A stretch of 64,000 bases of DNA from Deinandra increscens subsp. villosa (taxonomy: Eukaryota; Streptophyta; Magnoliopsida; Asterales; Asteraceae), in contig JBCNJP010000019.1 in assembly GCA_039602395.1 (NCBI GenBank), positions 2,004,265-2,068,264 of the forward strand, in the 5' to 3' direction. A program made the position numbers and the translations under genes. The notes below the pieces were generated by a model. The model saw only the letters and a list, made by a program, of their open reading frames with translations, was not told where the DNA came from and searched no databases. This document shows positions 23,495 through 34,469 of the stretch, piece by piece (within the stretch, counting starts at the first letter, position 1; every line of letters begins with the position of its first letter).

Positions 23495-23926
23495 CATTTA
23501 ACAAATACTAACATCTAACTACTTACTAACTTTACATATTTACTAACATTTACTTAATCTACTAACTTTTACCAAACTAATACCATACATATACAAACAT
23601 ACAAGTTTAGGGTTAAATGGGCCATTTACATACATACATCTAGAGTCATACAAGTTTCGAACCAAACATGTCAAACTACTAATCATACAACATGTTCATA
23701 CAACTTTAGACCAAATCACTGCTTTTAACCAACATTTAGACCTAATCACAAAATTTTGACAAAATCTTAAAACATAAAACAAAAGCTTGAACAAGTTTGA
23801 CTTTGATAAAGTCAAAGTTAAACAAGTATGTTCATATATTGACCAAAATAAAAGAAAATCTCATTTGTATTAACAACATCTATCTTTATATTAACTAAAT
23901 CAAAACATCGTATACTCAATTTTACA

Positions 23927-23963
23927 CACACACACATATATATATATATGGCATTGTAAAAAA

Positions 23964-24010
<47 letters not shown>
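23927..24010. repeat. (CA)n-(TA)n microsatellite
   Basis: ACACAC and TATATA runs flanking a short GGCATTG spacer. Shorter in the duplicated copy at about 27625-27700, showing length change since the duplication. Confidence 0.9.
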
Positions 24011-24016
<6 letters not shown>

Positions 24017-24558
24017 CTTGCTACCACTAATTCAAGAGAGAAGATATATGTTGGAGCCACGATGGTGCTGGAATGACGGTTTATGCGATCGCATGTCAGA
24101 GTCGCAGTGGCAGTGGTGAGCTTACCTCCCCAAATTGCGCGTGGTGAGCTTCAAAACGAGGTCGCGGTGGTGAGATTCAAATAGGAGGTCGGTGGTCAAA
24201 ATGGTCAAAAATCAACGGTCAGAGGAGAGCAGTTGCATTAGGCCGTTGATTTGGGTAAAGGAAGAAAAGACCAGCGGCTAGACGGAAATAAGCCCGCTAA
24301 AGGGTTTTAGGGCATTAGTGGCGATATGGATCTTCTCTAAAGGTGTCTCCGCTAATGCCAATAGTACGATAAAATGAAAGCCGTTAGATCCATTATATAA
24401 ATCAATGGCGATCCTTTACAAGAAAAATCGCATACAGAGTAAAGGTCATTAGCGACGACATGTTGCCGCTAAAAGTGTCTCCGCTAAAGAGGTCGTCATT
24501 AATGACCACATGTTTTGTAGTGACTATAAACTAACTTGTTAAATTAAGAACTTAATAT

Positions 24559-24795
24559 ATGTGTTCATTCTTTAAAAATATAATATTGGTGAACCAGTTT
24601 GGTTTCATGCCAGGATCGTCGACTACGAAAGCTATTCACATTCTGAGGACCTGGAAAAACACGAAAAGGAAGCAAGACTTGTATATGGTGTTCATCAACC
24701 TTGAAAATAATTACGATAATGTCCCACTCTTTATGATTTGGAATAGCCTAGAGATAGCAGTATTCCTAGGAAATAAATCGAGTTAATGTGGGTTA
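24559..24795 (+). pseudogene. RTE-type LINE reverse transcriptase fragment (copy 1)
   Basis: Encodes NQFGFMPGSSTTKAIHILR and DLYMVFINLENNYDNVP, the N-terminal reverse transcriptase motifs of RTE-like plant LINEs (family pattern FGFMPGRST and MVFIDLEKAYD). The catalytic region that follows in the family is missing; an LTR fragment starts at 24796. The later part of the same kind of protein occurs at 33222-33905. It carries substitutions at usually invariant places (Asp to Asn in the MVFIDLE motif), so it is inactive. Confidence 0.8.
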
Positions 24796-25673
24796 TGATA
24801 ACGACTGTCGTAACCGCTACAAATATCTAAAAATAACTCTGTAGACATGACAAGCTAGGGTGTCAATCCAAAAGAGTTGATGGTTATAAGTGACTTCAAC
24901 AATTAACTAATTTATACTAAATATCAAACCTAGAAAACTATCACTAATTTAGAATATGTTAAAAACTAAACTTAACCTAAATTAAATACTGGTTCTATAT
25001 AAAATTGCATTGTATAATGATTCTGATCAAATTAACTTGAATGATTGACTGATTTAAATGGAGAAAGCAGTACTGATGAAGATTAACTATCCTAGGATCC
25101 CGGTTTGTCAATTACCACTCTGGTTAAAATTAACATAATCGCGAAAACTACAGAGACATAGTCCTCTTAAGTGTTCAGATCCAACCTAAGTAACTAATGT
25201 TAACGCAGGCCGCTCAATCCTTAGATCAAAGATCCAGAGACACGACGGTTTACTATGAAGAACACTAGATATCTAGTTGATTAAAAAGATTAAACACGCA
25301 GGTGTTTATGATTTCAAAATAACCAAGATCATTCCACAATCTATAAACCAAGAATAAAGTGATAAATAAAAAAACGTTCACCCGGATAGTCACAAAAGTT
25401 TTTAGCCTAGCATCCTTTGCATCAAAAACATGATAAAGATCAAAGAAAACTAAAGCAATTCATCCTCTGGTCTCCATAAACGACTGGGAATGATTAAGAG
25501 TCGAAAATCAACCCTAAAAACCCTTTAAATAGGTTTGAAAAATAAAACCCTTTAAATAGGTCACCCTTCTCCTTTTTCGCGTACCGCCCGAGTGTCTGAA
25601 CCGGATCCCTTCTTCCAAGGCTTTGCGTACCGTGCAGCAGTGTCCCCTACTTGTTCGCATACTGCAAGGCTAA
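24796..25673 (+). mobile_element. LTR fragment, TGATAACG family (copy 1)
   Basis: Starts TGATAACGACTGTCGTAACC and follows the plan of the solo LTR at 15983: an AGGGTGTCAATCC block, repeated AACTAA words, a GGATCC plus CGGTTGTCA-like block, then degenerate GCGTACCGCCC motifs near 25577-25667. The end is missing because a Harbinger element begins at 25674. It is a diverged relative of the other TGATAACG LTRs. Confidence 0.65.
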
Positions 25674-27213
25674 GGCTAAGTGTAGTGGTTAAAGCCCCAT
25701 AAAGCCCCACAAGGGGCATTATGCGCCATGTGGACGCTGACTGGGCAAGGGGCTTTATGGGGCTTTATGGTGTAGTGGATAAAGCCCCATAAAGCCCCAC
25801 CATCATTACTTAATATTTATTTATTTTTTATTTTTTTTAAAAAAAAACTACTTTCATAAATATTAAAACTAAAAAAAAATATTACAACTTAATTAAAATA
25901 AAACATACAACTACTTAAAAAAAAATTGCAACTAATCATCGGATGGCACGTCGTCGTAGTCTTCTTCATTTTCTTCATCGTCACCCTCATCTTCTTGTTG
26001 CACAACCGGTGGGGGCACGTAATTAATTGGCCTAAACGTCCAAGTGTGTTCAACCAAATCGGCTTTTAGAGAGTTATGTATCTCTCTTGAACGCAACATC
26101 GCGTAGTTTTGAAGTCTCTTTTCTTGTGTCGCTGGTGGCATCTCTTGGATGTGTTCGGGTCGAAAGTCGGCACATATCGCAAGACCCTTATCCTCTTTGT
26201 TCATGTTGTGCAATAGGATAATTGCGCGCATGTAATCCTCCATCTTATCCTTCGTCCACAATCGACAAGGATTTTTAAGAAAGTGCCATTTTTTTTAGAT
26301 TTTCAAAACAACACTCAACGTCCTTCCGAGCCGCTTCTTGAACCGTCTTGAAATATCGTCGCTTTTCATCAATTGGGTCTTTGAAGGTCTTCACAATCAT
26401 CGAATACTCCGGATATATCCCGTCACCCAAAAGATATCCATGTCGGTAGTAGGTTCCATTCGCGTAAAACCCGACCTTCACCATCTTATCGGATATATAA
26501 TCCTCGATCACAGAAGAACCTTCCAAGACGTTGATGTCATTAAGGGACCCCGCGACACCACATTTGGCGTACCATCTTCAAAAGCGACGATATCCGTAGT
26601 GTTGCCGAACGCAAGAATTTTTATCGTTGTCTTCTCGGCCATCTTCAAATATTCGTCGTTGATATCCGTAGTGTTGCCGAACGCAAGAATTTTTATCGCC
26701 GACGTACACTTTTGAATGGAAGTGAACCCAAGTTTTCCAGTAGCGTCGTACCGTTGTCTAAAATACGGTGAATGCTCCTCCAAATCTTTAGCTATACGCA
26801 AAAATAACCGTTTGGTTATCCGAAATCGTGTTTTGAACGTCTCATCGGAGTAGAGCGGTGATGGGCCAAAATAGTCTCTCATCAAATTATCGTTGGCCGC
26901 ATTACGATCACGTTCAAGATGTCTCCGCTTGATAACCGGGCGTGGTACCGGCATGTCAAAAAGTTGAAGTGCGGCGGAGACAACCTCGTCTTCTTCATCG
27001 TCGAATAAACCGAGTCGAGTGGCGGAAGAGGGAGAGCCCATTTTTTTAAAAAAAATGTAGGGGAGTGAATTGAGAGAGATTGAGAGAGATTGAGAGTATG
27101 TAGTTTATAAAATGTGGGAAGATATATATATATAGTTTGAGAGTTGATTTAAAAAAAAATTGAAAATTAAAAAAAAATAATAATAACCGTTGATATAGCC
27201 GTTCAACGGCTAT
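25674..27213. mobile_element. PIF/Harbinger element, truncated (copy 1)
   Basis: The left terminus GGCTAAGTGTAGTGG is preceded by TAA, the Harbinger-type target site. Repeated AAAGCCCCATAAAGCCCCA units fill the left subterminal region. The right end is missing because the tandem-duplication junction falls at 27213. Confidence 0.82.
25932..27041 (-). pseudogene. PIF/Harbinger transposase, internally deleted (copy 1)
   Basis: Minus-strand reading from about 27041. An N-terminal part has RDYFGPSPLYSDETFKTRF and RITKRLFLRIAKDLE, typical of plant Harbinger (HARBI1-like) transposases. A C-terminal part has ANGTYYRHGYLLGDGIYPEY, with the second catalytic Asp in GDGIYP, and ARKDVECCFENLKK, with the catalytic Glu. 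The middle of the DDE domain, including the first catalytic Asp, is deleted and the frame shifts there. A 24-codon in-frame tandem duplication (unit start points at 26589 and 26661 on the plus strand) lies in the N-terminal part. An acidic tail (DEGDDEENEEDYDDVP) ends the protein. It is inactive. Confidence 0.9.
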
Positions 27214-27672
27214 ATCTAACTACTTACTAACTTTACATATTTACTAACATTTACTTAATCTACTAACTTTTACCAAACTAATACCATACATATACAAACA
27301 TACAAGTTTAGGGTTAAATGGGCCATTTACATACATACATCTAGAGTCATACAAGTTTCGAACCAAACATGTCAAACTATTAATCATACAACATGTTCAT
27401 ACAACTTTAGACCAAATCACTGCTTTTAACCAACATTTAGACCTAATCACAAAATTTTGACAAAATCTTAAAACATAAAACAAAAGCTTGAACAAGTTTG
27501 ACTTTGATAAAGTCAAAGTTAAACAAGTATGTTCATATATTGACCAAAATAAAAGAAAATCTCATTTGTATTAACAACATCTATCTTTATATTAACTAAA
27601 TCAAAACATCGTATACTCAATTTTACACACACACATATATATATATATGGCATTGTAAAAAATGTGTGTGTG

Positions 27673-27704
<32 letters not shown>

Positions 27705-28246
27705 CTTGCTACCACTAATTCAAGAGAGAAGATATATGTTGGAGCCACGATGGTGCTGGAATGACGGTTTATGCGATCACATGTCAGAGTCGCAGTGGCA
27801 GTGGTGAGCTTACCTCCCCAAATTGCGCGTGGTGAGCTTCAAAACGAGGTCGCGGTGGTGAGATTCAAATAGGAGGTCGGTGGTCAAAATGGTCAAAAAT
27901 CAACGGTCAGAGGAGAGCAGTTGCATTAGGCCGTTGATTTGGGTAAAGGAAGAAAAGACCAGCGGCTAGACGGAAATAAGCCCGCTAAAGGGTTTTAGGG
28001 CATTAGTGGCGATATGGATCTTCTCTAAAGGTGTCTCCGCTAATGCCAATAGTACGATAAAATGAAAGCCGTTAGATCCATTATATAAATCAATGGCGAT
28101 CCTTTACAAGAAAAATCGCATACAGAGTAAAGGTCATTAGCGACGACATGTTGCCGCTAAAAGTGTCTCCGCTAAAGAGGTCGTCATTAATGACCACATG
28201 TTTTGTAGTGACTATAAACGAACTTGTTAAATTAAGAACTTAATAT

Positions 28247-28483
28247 ATGTGTTCATTCTTTAAAAATATAATATTGGTGAACCAGTTTGGTTTCATGCCA
28301 GGATCGTCGACTACGAAAGCTATTCACATTCTGAGGACCTGGAAAAACACGAAAAGGAAGCAAGACTTGTATATGGTGTTCATCAACCTTGAAAATAATT
28401 ACGATAATGTCCCACTCTTTATGATTTGGAATAGCCTAGAGATAGCAGTATTCCTAGGAAATAAATCGAGTTAATGTGGGTTA
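28247..28483 (+). pseudogene. RTE-type LINE reverse transcriptase fragment (copy 2)
   Basis: Duplicate of 24559-24795 within the 3.7 kb tandem repeat; the 75 predicted residues are identical to copy 1. Confidence 0.8.
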
Positions 28484-29361
28484 TGATAACGACTGTCGTG
28501 ACCGCTACAAATATCTAAATATAACTCTGTAGACATGACAAGCTAGGGTGTCAATCCAAAAGAGTTGATGGTTATAAGTGACTTCAACAATTAACTAATT
28601 TATACTAAATATCAAACCTAGAAAACTATCACTAATTTAGAATATGTTAAAAACTAAACTTAACCTAAATTAAATACTGGTTCTATATAAAATTGCATTG
28701 TATAATGATTCTGATCAAATTAACTTGAATGATTGACTGATTTAAATGGAGAAAGCAGTACTGATGAAGATTAACTATCCTAGGATCCCGGTTTGTCAAT
28801 TACCACTCTGGTTAAAATTAACATAATCGCGAAAACTACAGAGACATAGTCCTCTTAAGTGTTCAGATCCAACCTAAGTAACTAATGTTAACGCAGGCCG
28901 CTCAATCCTTAGATCAAAGATCCAGAGACACGACGGTTTACTATGAAGAACACTAGATATCTAGTTGATTAAAAAGATTAAACACGCAGGTGTTTATGAT
29001 TTCAAAATAACCAAGATCATTCCACAATCTATAAACCAAGAATAAAGTGATAAATAAAAAAACGTTCACCCGGATAGTCACAAAAGTTTTTAGCCTAGCA
29101 TCCTTTGCATCAAAAACATGATAAAGATCAAAGAAAACTAAAGCAATTCATCCTCTGGTCTCCATAAACGACTGGGAATGATTAAGAGTCGAAAATCAAC
29201 CCTAAAAACCCTTTAAATAGGTTTGAAAAATAAAACCCTTTAAATAGGTCACCCTTCTCCTTTTTCGCGTACCGCCCGAGTGTCTGAACCGGATCCCTTC
29301 TTCCAAGGCTTTGCGTACCGTGCAGCAGTGTCCCCTACTTGTTCGCATACTGCAAGGCTAA
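28484..29361 (+). mobile_element. LTR fragment, TGATAACG family (copy 2)
   Basis: Duplicate of 24796-25673 in the tandem repeat, again cut at its right side by the Harbinger element. Confidence 0.65.
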
Positions 29362-31065
29362 GGCTAAGTGTAGTGGTTAAAGCCCCATAAAGCCCCACAA
29401 GGGGCATTATGCGCCATGTGGACGCTGACTGGGCAAGGGGCTTTATGGGGCTTTATGGTGTAGTGGATAAAGCCCCATAAAGCCCCACCATCATTACTTA
29501 ATATTTATTTATTTTTTATTTTTTTTAAAAAAAAACTACTTTCATAAATATTAAAACTAAAAAAAAATATTACAACTTAATTAAAATAAAACATACAACT
29601 ACTTAAAAAAAAATTGCAACTAATCATCGGATGGCACGTCGTCGTAGTCTTCTTCATTTTCTTCATCGTCACCCTCATCTTCTTGTTGCACAACCGGTGG
29701 GGGCACGTAATTAATTGGCCTAAACGTCCAAGTGTGTTCAACCAAATCGGCTTTTAGAGAGTTATGTATCTCTCTTGAACGCAACATCGCGTAGTTTTGA
29801 AGTCTCTTTTCTTGTGTCGCTGGTGGCATCTCTTGGATGTGTTCGGGTCGAAAGTCGGCACATATCGCAAGACCCTTATCCTCTTTGTTCATGTTGTGCA
29901 ATAGGATAATTGCGCGCATGTAATCCTCCATCTTATCCTTCGTCCACAATCGACAAGGATTTTTAAGAAAGTGCCATTTTTTTTAGATTTTCAAAACAAC
30001 ACTCAACGTCCTTCCGAGCCGCTTCTTGAACCGTCTTGAAATATCGTCGCTTTTCATCAATTGGGTCTTTGAAGGTCTTCACAATCATCGAATACTCCGG
30101 ATATATCCCGTCACCCAAAAGATATCCATGTCGGTAGTAGGTTCCATTCGCGTAAAACCCGACCTTCACCATCTTATCGGATATATAATCCTCGATCACA
30201 GAAGAACCTTCCAAGACGTTGATGTCATTAAGGGACCCCGCGACACCACATTTGGCGTACCATCTTCAAAAGCGACGATATCCGTAGTGTTGCCGAACGC
30301 AAGAATTTTTATCGTTGTCTTCTCGGCCATCTTCAAATATTCGTCGTTGATATCCGTAGTGTTGCCGAACGCAAGAATTTTTATCGCCGACGTACACTTT
30401 TGAATGGAAGTGAACCCAAGTTTTCCAGTAGCGTCGTACCGTTGTCTAAAATACGGTGAATGCTCCTCCAAATCTTTAGCTATACGCAAAAATAACCGTT
30501 TGGTTATCCGAAATCGTGTTTTGAACGTCTCATCGGAGTAGAGCGGTGATGGGCCAAAATAGTCTCTCATCAAATTATCGTTGGCCGCATTACGATCACG
30601 TTCAAGATGTCTCCGCTTGATAACCGGGCGTGGTACCGGCATGTCAAAAAGTTGAAGTGCGGCGGAGACAACCTCGTCTTCTTCATCGTCGAATAAACCG
30701 AGTCGAGTGGCGGAAGAGGGAGAGCCCATTTTTTTAAAAAAAATGTAGGGGAGTGAATTGAGAGAGATTGAGAGAGATTGAGAGTATGTAGTTTATAAAA
30801 TGTGGGAATATATATATATATATATAGTTTGAGATTTGAATTAAAAAAAAAATTGAAAATTAAAAAAAAAAAAATAACCGTTGATATAGCCGTTCAACGG
30901 CTATATCTTTGAAAAAAAATCCCCTTCTCCGGCGTTATCACGCTGACGCCCCGGGCGAATTTGGGCTCCATAGCGCCCCATAACGCCTGGGCGTAGTGGG
31001 CCGGGGCGTTATATGGGGCGTTATGGGGTGTTATGGAGCCCAAAAACGCCCCATTACGAGTAACC
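29362..31065. mobile_element. PIF/Harbinger element, both ends present (copy 2)
   Basis: Left end GGCTAAGTGTAGTGG, right end CCATTACGAGTAACC (an imperfect inverted repeat), and TAA on both sides (29359-29361 and 31066-31068), the normal 3-bp TWA-type target duplication. GC-rich subterminal repeats of GGGGCGTTATGG / GGGGCTTTATGG lie at both ends. Length is 1704 bp, short for an autonomous element. It holds only a deleted transposase gene. Confidence 0.88.
29620..30729 (-). pseudogene. PIF/Harbinger transposase, internally deleted (copy 2)
   Basis: Same as 25932-27041: identical predicted protein parts, the same internal deletion, the same 24-codon duplication. The start ATG at 30729 opens MGSPSSATRLGLFDDEEDE. 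The identical lesions show that decay came before the tandem duplication. Confidence 0.9.
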
Positions 31066-31068
31066 TAA

Positions 31069-31427
31069 CTGGGACAATATTTCTTCATTAATTTTTTTTT
31101 CTTGTTTTTTTCCTCTCGGCTTGATTCTGCTTCTTGCCTCCTCCAATGCTTCCAAACTCATCTAAAACATATCATTACGCTACATGGACATGAAATTGAA
31201 AATATAAAGCATAGGAAATGCAATAAGAATCTAACCGTTATAACTCTTAAAAATGTATAATTAAATATATTAAGCTATGTCAAATTAGACAACTCATCTG
31301 GTTATGTATGGGAATACAAAAATATTTTTAGCACCTTAAATACTCACTTTATAACACAGATTTTACACCAACTTATTTCTACAATTTCTACACATTCAAC
31401 ATCTTTCTTTTACAATTTTTACACCGA
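31069..31427. other. AT-rich spacer
   Basis: Spacer between the Harbinger right end and the Myb-like pseudogene. Nothing recognised. Confidence 0.4.
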
Positions 31428-31684
31428 ATGGATCCTGGCCGACCACAAGCTCGTTATACTATGCTTTATGTTTTTAGCTTGGTTTCAAAACAACCAACAC
31501 AAACAAATCCAACAAAACCAACCACACTTCCATATCAACCCACAATAATTTCAACAATTCGAACCACCATCCAAAACCTTTTTCAAATTTCAACCATTCA
31601 CTGCCTCACAACCTACACCCAACTCACAAATTGTACCCAAAACACAACATTCGCCACCACCTAAAAAAAGAAACAATTAGAAGA

Positions 31685-31702
31685 CCCCCCCCCCCCCCCC
31701 CC
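31685..31702. repeat. C18 homopolymer
   Basis: Eighteen consecutive C inside the Myb-like pseudogene, in a region that normally codes for a proline-rich segment. Confidence 0.95.
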
Positions 31703-32512
31703 TACATTTCAGTATAGGATGTCCACTGAAGAAATGGCGTGACTCGGGCTTGGGTGGACGTTTTCGAGGACCTAGTAATTTATTTAACTTGTTTATTTTT
31801 ATTAAGTTGTTTCTACTTTTGATTAACTTTTCTATATTCTAATTTATTTTAATTTTTTATTAACTTGTTTATTTTTCAAATTGTAGATTACTAGCAACCA
31901 ACGAGAACAAGCGGCTTTTTGGGGTCGAGTTACCGGTCGTTTTCATGCGATCATGGGTAAAGGTGAATATCGTACACATCATCAACTTTTCAAGAAGCTT
32001 CGTGACGTTAAAAAAGAAAACCACAAAGTTTTGTGCTATCTACAACAACTTTTTAAATTAGCATCGACATAGTGGTTGGAACGACAACGACATCTTATCT
32101 CGGGCACAAGATCGATACGGAACAAACGAAGGGAACTAACATTGACCATCTTGGGGTTTGTGAGATTGTCAAAGACCACCCAAAATGACATTGGTGCATA
32201 AAATGCTCGAAGAAGTGGGCGGTAGTTACAAACGCTCCAAGACATTAGAGAACAACGATTACACGTCCAGTGCCTCCGACGCCCGAACGGACATTGATCA
32301 CAAAGCCGATGAAAATGATGATGATCTGATCCTATCCACAACACAACTGGCTCGTCCTATCGAGAGGGACAAAGCAAAACGAGTCGCCGTCATCACGGGC
32401 TCATCATCAATGGCCAAAAAACTCGATTCGTTAGTTGCAAAGTTGGATGTTTTCAACACATCATACTTGGAAATGGAGAGACAAAAGTTCGAGTTGAGGG
32501 AGAAAATGATGT

Positions 32513-32783
32513 AGCAACTTCCATTGTGGTGTAGTGGTAGGAAGCTTGTGTTCTCTACTTGAGACACAGGTTCGATTCTTACGGGCAACACTTTGGAAGG
32601 GGCATTGGCGATGAGGGGAGACTTCGGGCTGAAAGGTCACAAGTTCGATCCCTGAGCTTCCAGGTTTTACCACCCGGCCGCTCGCGGAGGTGGATTTTCC
32701 CTGGAATGAGCTCAACTGGTGTACATAGTCCCCGGGTTTTCCGAGGCATTCATTGACCGTTCAAAAAACAAAAAAAGAAAAAA
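32513..32783 (+). mobile_element. tRNA-derived SINE
   Basis: Inserted in the Myb-like pseudogene with a 15-bp target duplication GGGAGAAAATGATGT (32498-32512 and 32784-32798). An A box (TGGTGTAGTGGT, 32527-32538) and B box (GGTTCGATTC, 32569-32578) give an internal pol III promoter. The tail is A-rich (GTTCAAAAAACAAAAAAAG). Length is 271 bp. Confidence 0.95.
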
Positions 32784-33221
32784 GGGAGAAAATGATGTCC
32801 ACACAATCCGTGGTGGAATATTTTAAATTCTTGACCACCGGCACGAGTAACTTCCCAGAAAATTTCCAACTAGCAGTCGATGCATTGAGAGCTAAAGTCA
32901 CCAAAATAATCTGGAAAATTAATTAAGTTAGTGTTTTTGTTCTTTTAATTATGTAATATTTTATTAATTATATATGTAGTGTTTTTTATTTATTTTTAAT
33001 TATATAATGAACTTTTAGTTAATTAAAATGTGTGTTTTTTATATTTTGTTTTGTATTTCTATTTTTATCCTGAATTTTTATTTTTAACCTCAAAGTGGTA
33101 AAGTGTACCATAACTGTGATTGAGTGGAGTGGAGGATAGAGAGAGAGAAAGTTGATGTAGTTGTCAATATAGCTGTTGATGTGGCACTGAGTGAAGAAGC
33201 GGTAAAGTGGCCCAAAACGGA

Positions 33222-33905
33222 TAGTCTAAGAAATACCAAACTTTTTCTTGTGGATGTGGGACTCCACTAGAATCTAAGTTGAGTCTTTCCTACTGACAAT
33301 TGTATTGGATGAGTTATCAAAGTTGCTTAAAATTCAATCTCGTGGTGCATGCTTTTCACGGATGATATTGTCTTGGTGGCAGATCAAAAAGAGTAACTAA
33401 ACGCTCGGTTGGAGGATTAGTGAGCATATTAGAAAGCAAAGTCTTAAGCATTAGTCAGACTAAAATCGAGTACCTTTACTATAACTTTAGTAGGGCCACA
33501 TGAGGTGATACATTAACTATTAAATGTCAAATTGTACCTTAAACAACCAAGTTTAAGTATTTAGGATAGTTTGTACAGAGTGACAAAGACATTGACTACG
33601 ATATATCTCACAAGTTTAAGTATTTAGGATACTTTGTACAAAGTACCAAAGACATTGACTACGATGTATCTCACTGTGTGCAAGCATGATGGAGCAAGTG
33701 GAGGGCAGCCAAAAGTGTCTTGTTTGATAGGAGATTCCCCAACAAACTAAAAGGGATATTATATAGGGTTGTGGTGAGACCATCTATGCTATAGGGAACA
33801 ACTTGTTGCCAATCAAGAAGATTCAAATGCAAAAGTTGGAGACAACGAAGATGAGGATGCTAATGTGGATATGTCGACGCTCGAGGTTGGACTAGATAAA
33901 GAACG
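33222..33905 (+). pseudogene. RTE-type LINE reverse transcriptase, C-terminal part
   Basis: Broken reading frames encode the latter half of an RTE-like reverse transcriptase. LFLVDVGLH is the stretch before the polymerase core. CMLFTDDIVLVADQKE carries the catalytic Asp-Asp. KFKYLGYFVQS, DYDVSHCVQA, WSKWRAAKSVLFDRRFPNKL and RVVVRPSML are the thumb-like motifs. Many stops are present. A 62-base stretch is duplicated in tandem (about 33549-33680), repeating the KFKYLG motif. This part would follow on from the N-terminal fragment at 24559-24795, so one LINE may have been split by later insertions. Confidence 0.82.
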
Positions 33906-34064
33906 TGCTTTTTATCTTTTGAAAAAATATAAAAAATACATGTTCTGTCTTATGCGTTGAGGTGCATGATAGATGATAAAAGTGCTAGAAGGTGTGGTTA
34001 TTGTAGATTGTATATATATACAAAGAGAAACAAAACCTATGATTTCGTGCCTAAAAAATATATT

Positions 34065-34469
34065 TTATTCTACCCATTCGGATCCGGATCTACTCGTCCA
34101 AAAAATCCACGCCTGTACCCATATATCCATTCTCCAAATCGACGACCAACCTCCGGTGCGTGGGGTAGGGGAGCAGGTAGTGGAGGCGTCGCTGGCGGCG
34201 GTGGAGGAAGGAGCTGGCGAGGAGGAGGTGGAGGAGGATGATGGCGGCGAGGCCGATGAAGAGGAGGAATAGGGATAGAATAAGGGACATGACGATGAAT
34301 TTGAGGAAGATGGAGAGGAGTTTGGGGCTGCGTTTGGGTGGCGAGGTCGCCGGTACCGTCCTTCTTGACTATTGTTGATTGCCTCACCATTTCTCTGGTA
34401 CCGTCCTTGGGTATGGGTTAGGTAAGAAGACGATGGTGTCTTGATGTTATATGTCTCTGACCTCCTCAC
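34065..34469 (-). other. Possible minus-strand coding fragment, unidentified
   Basis: Three overlapping minus-strand frames cover this GC-rich block. One, starting at 34290, reads a hydrophobic segment (SLILSLFLLFIGLAAIILLH) followed by a basic stretch, like a single-pass membrane protein N-terminus. The others are Ser/Pro-rich and look like shadows. Base composition is clearly different from the flanks. No family is recognised. Confidence 0.25.

Larger units (their letters stand above)
21163..24522. mobile_element. CACTA element 2, non-autonomous, with nested insertions
   Basis: The left end is CACTACAAAAAAAGGATAAC and the inverted right end is CACTACAAAACATGTGG. Subterminal regions carry repeated GCCGCTAATG and CGCTATTGATG-type words on both sides, as expected for CACTA ends. 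The 3-bp flanks are ATT and ACT, one mismatch from a target duplication. No transposase frame is visible. A Helitron and a 568-bp tandem duplication lie inside. The right part is included again in the large tandem duplication, ending at 28210. Confidence 0.82.
23513..27213 (+). repeat. Large tandem duplication, copy 1
   Basis: 3701 bp that recur immediately as 27214-30904. The offset is 3701 bases before the AT microsatellite (about 23930-24010) and 3688 after it, so the size difference lies mainly in that microsatellite. The junction carries the short shared word ATCT (23514, 27214, 30905). A few substitutions separate the copies (for example GATCGCATG against GATCACATG, and GTCGTAACC against GTCGTGACC), so they are very similar but not identical. 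Confidence 0.95.
27214..30904 (+). repeat. Large tandem duplication, copy 2
   Basis: 3691 bp. Contents in order: CACTA 2 right part (to 28210), RTE fragment (28247-28474), LTR fragment (28484-29361), then most of a Harbinger element (from 29362). Copy 2 alone runs on past the breakpoint to the Harbinger right end at 31065, so the duplication was formed after the Harbinger insertion. Confidence 0.95.
31428..32926 (+). pseudogene. Myb/SANT-like Harbinger partner protein, broken
   Basis: Fragments in order match the second protein of plant PIF/Harbinger elements, a Myb/SANT-like DNA-binding partner often labelled glutathione S-transferase T3-like in databases. A start MDPGRPQARYTM is followed by low-complexity Thr/Pro/Gln sequence. 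After a run of 18 C there is a TEEMA-like trihelix start, then a probable intron (31775-31886). Next comes QREQAAFWGRVTGRFH and MGKGEYRTHHQLFKKLRDV, then KMLEEVGGSYKRSKTLEN and a coiled C-terminal part ending near 32926. Stops, frameshifts and a SINE (32513-32783) break the gene. It lies outside the Harbinger copy ending at 31065, so it belongs to a separate insertion whose ends I did not find. Confidence 0.75.

Noticed and set aside
26338..26715. Plus-strand 125-aa frame (and its copy at 30026-30403)
   Set aside because: Antisense to the Harbinger transposase, with no family similarity.
32521..32590. tRNA gene
   Set aside because: A and B boxes are present, but in a SINE with an A-rich tail and a 15-base target duplication; no tRNA cloverleaf or anticodon stem was made out.
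34065..34469. Proline- or serine-rich cell wall type protein on the minus strand
   Set aside because: Three overlapping frames are all open because of GGA/GGC-rich sequence, with no signal peptide or repeat motif of such proteins.
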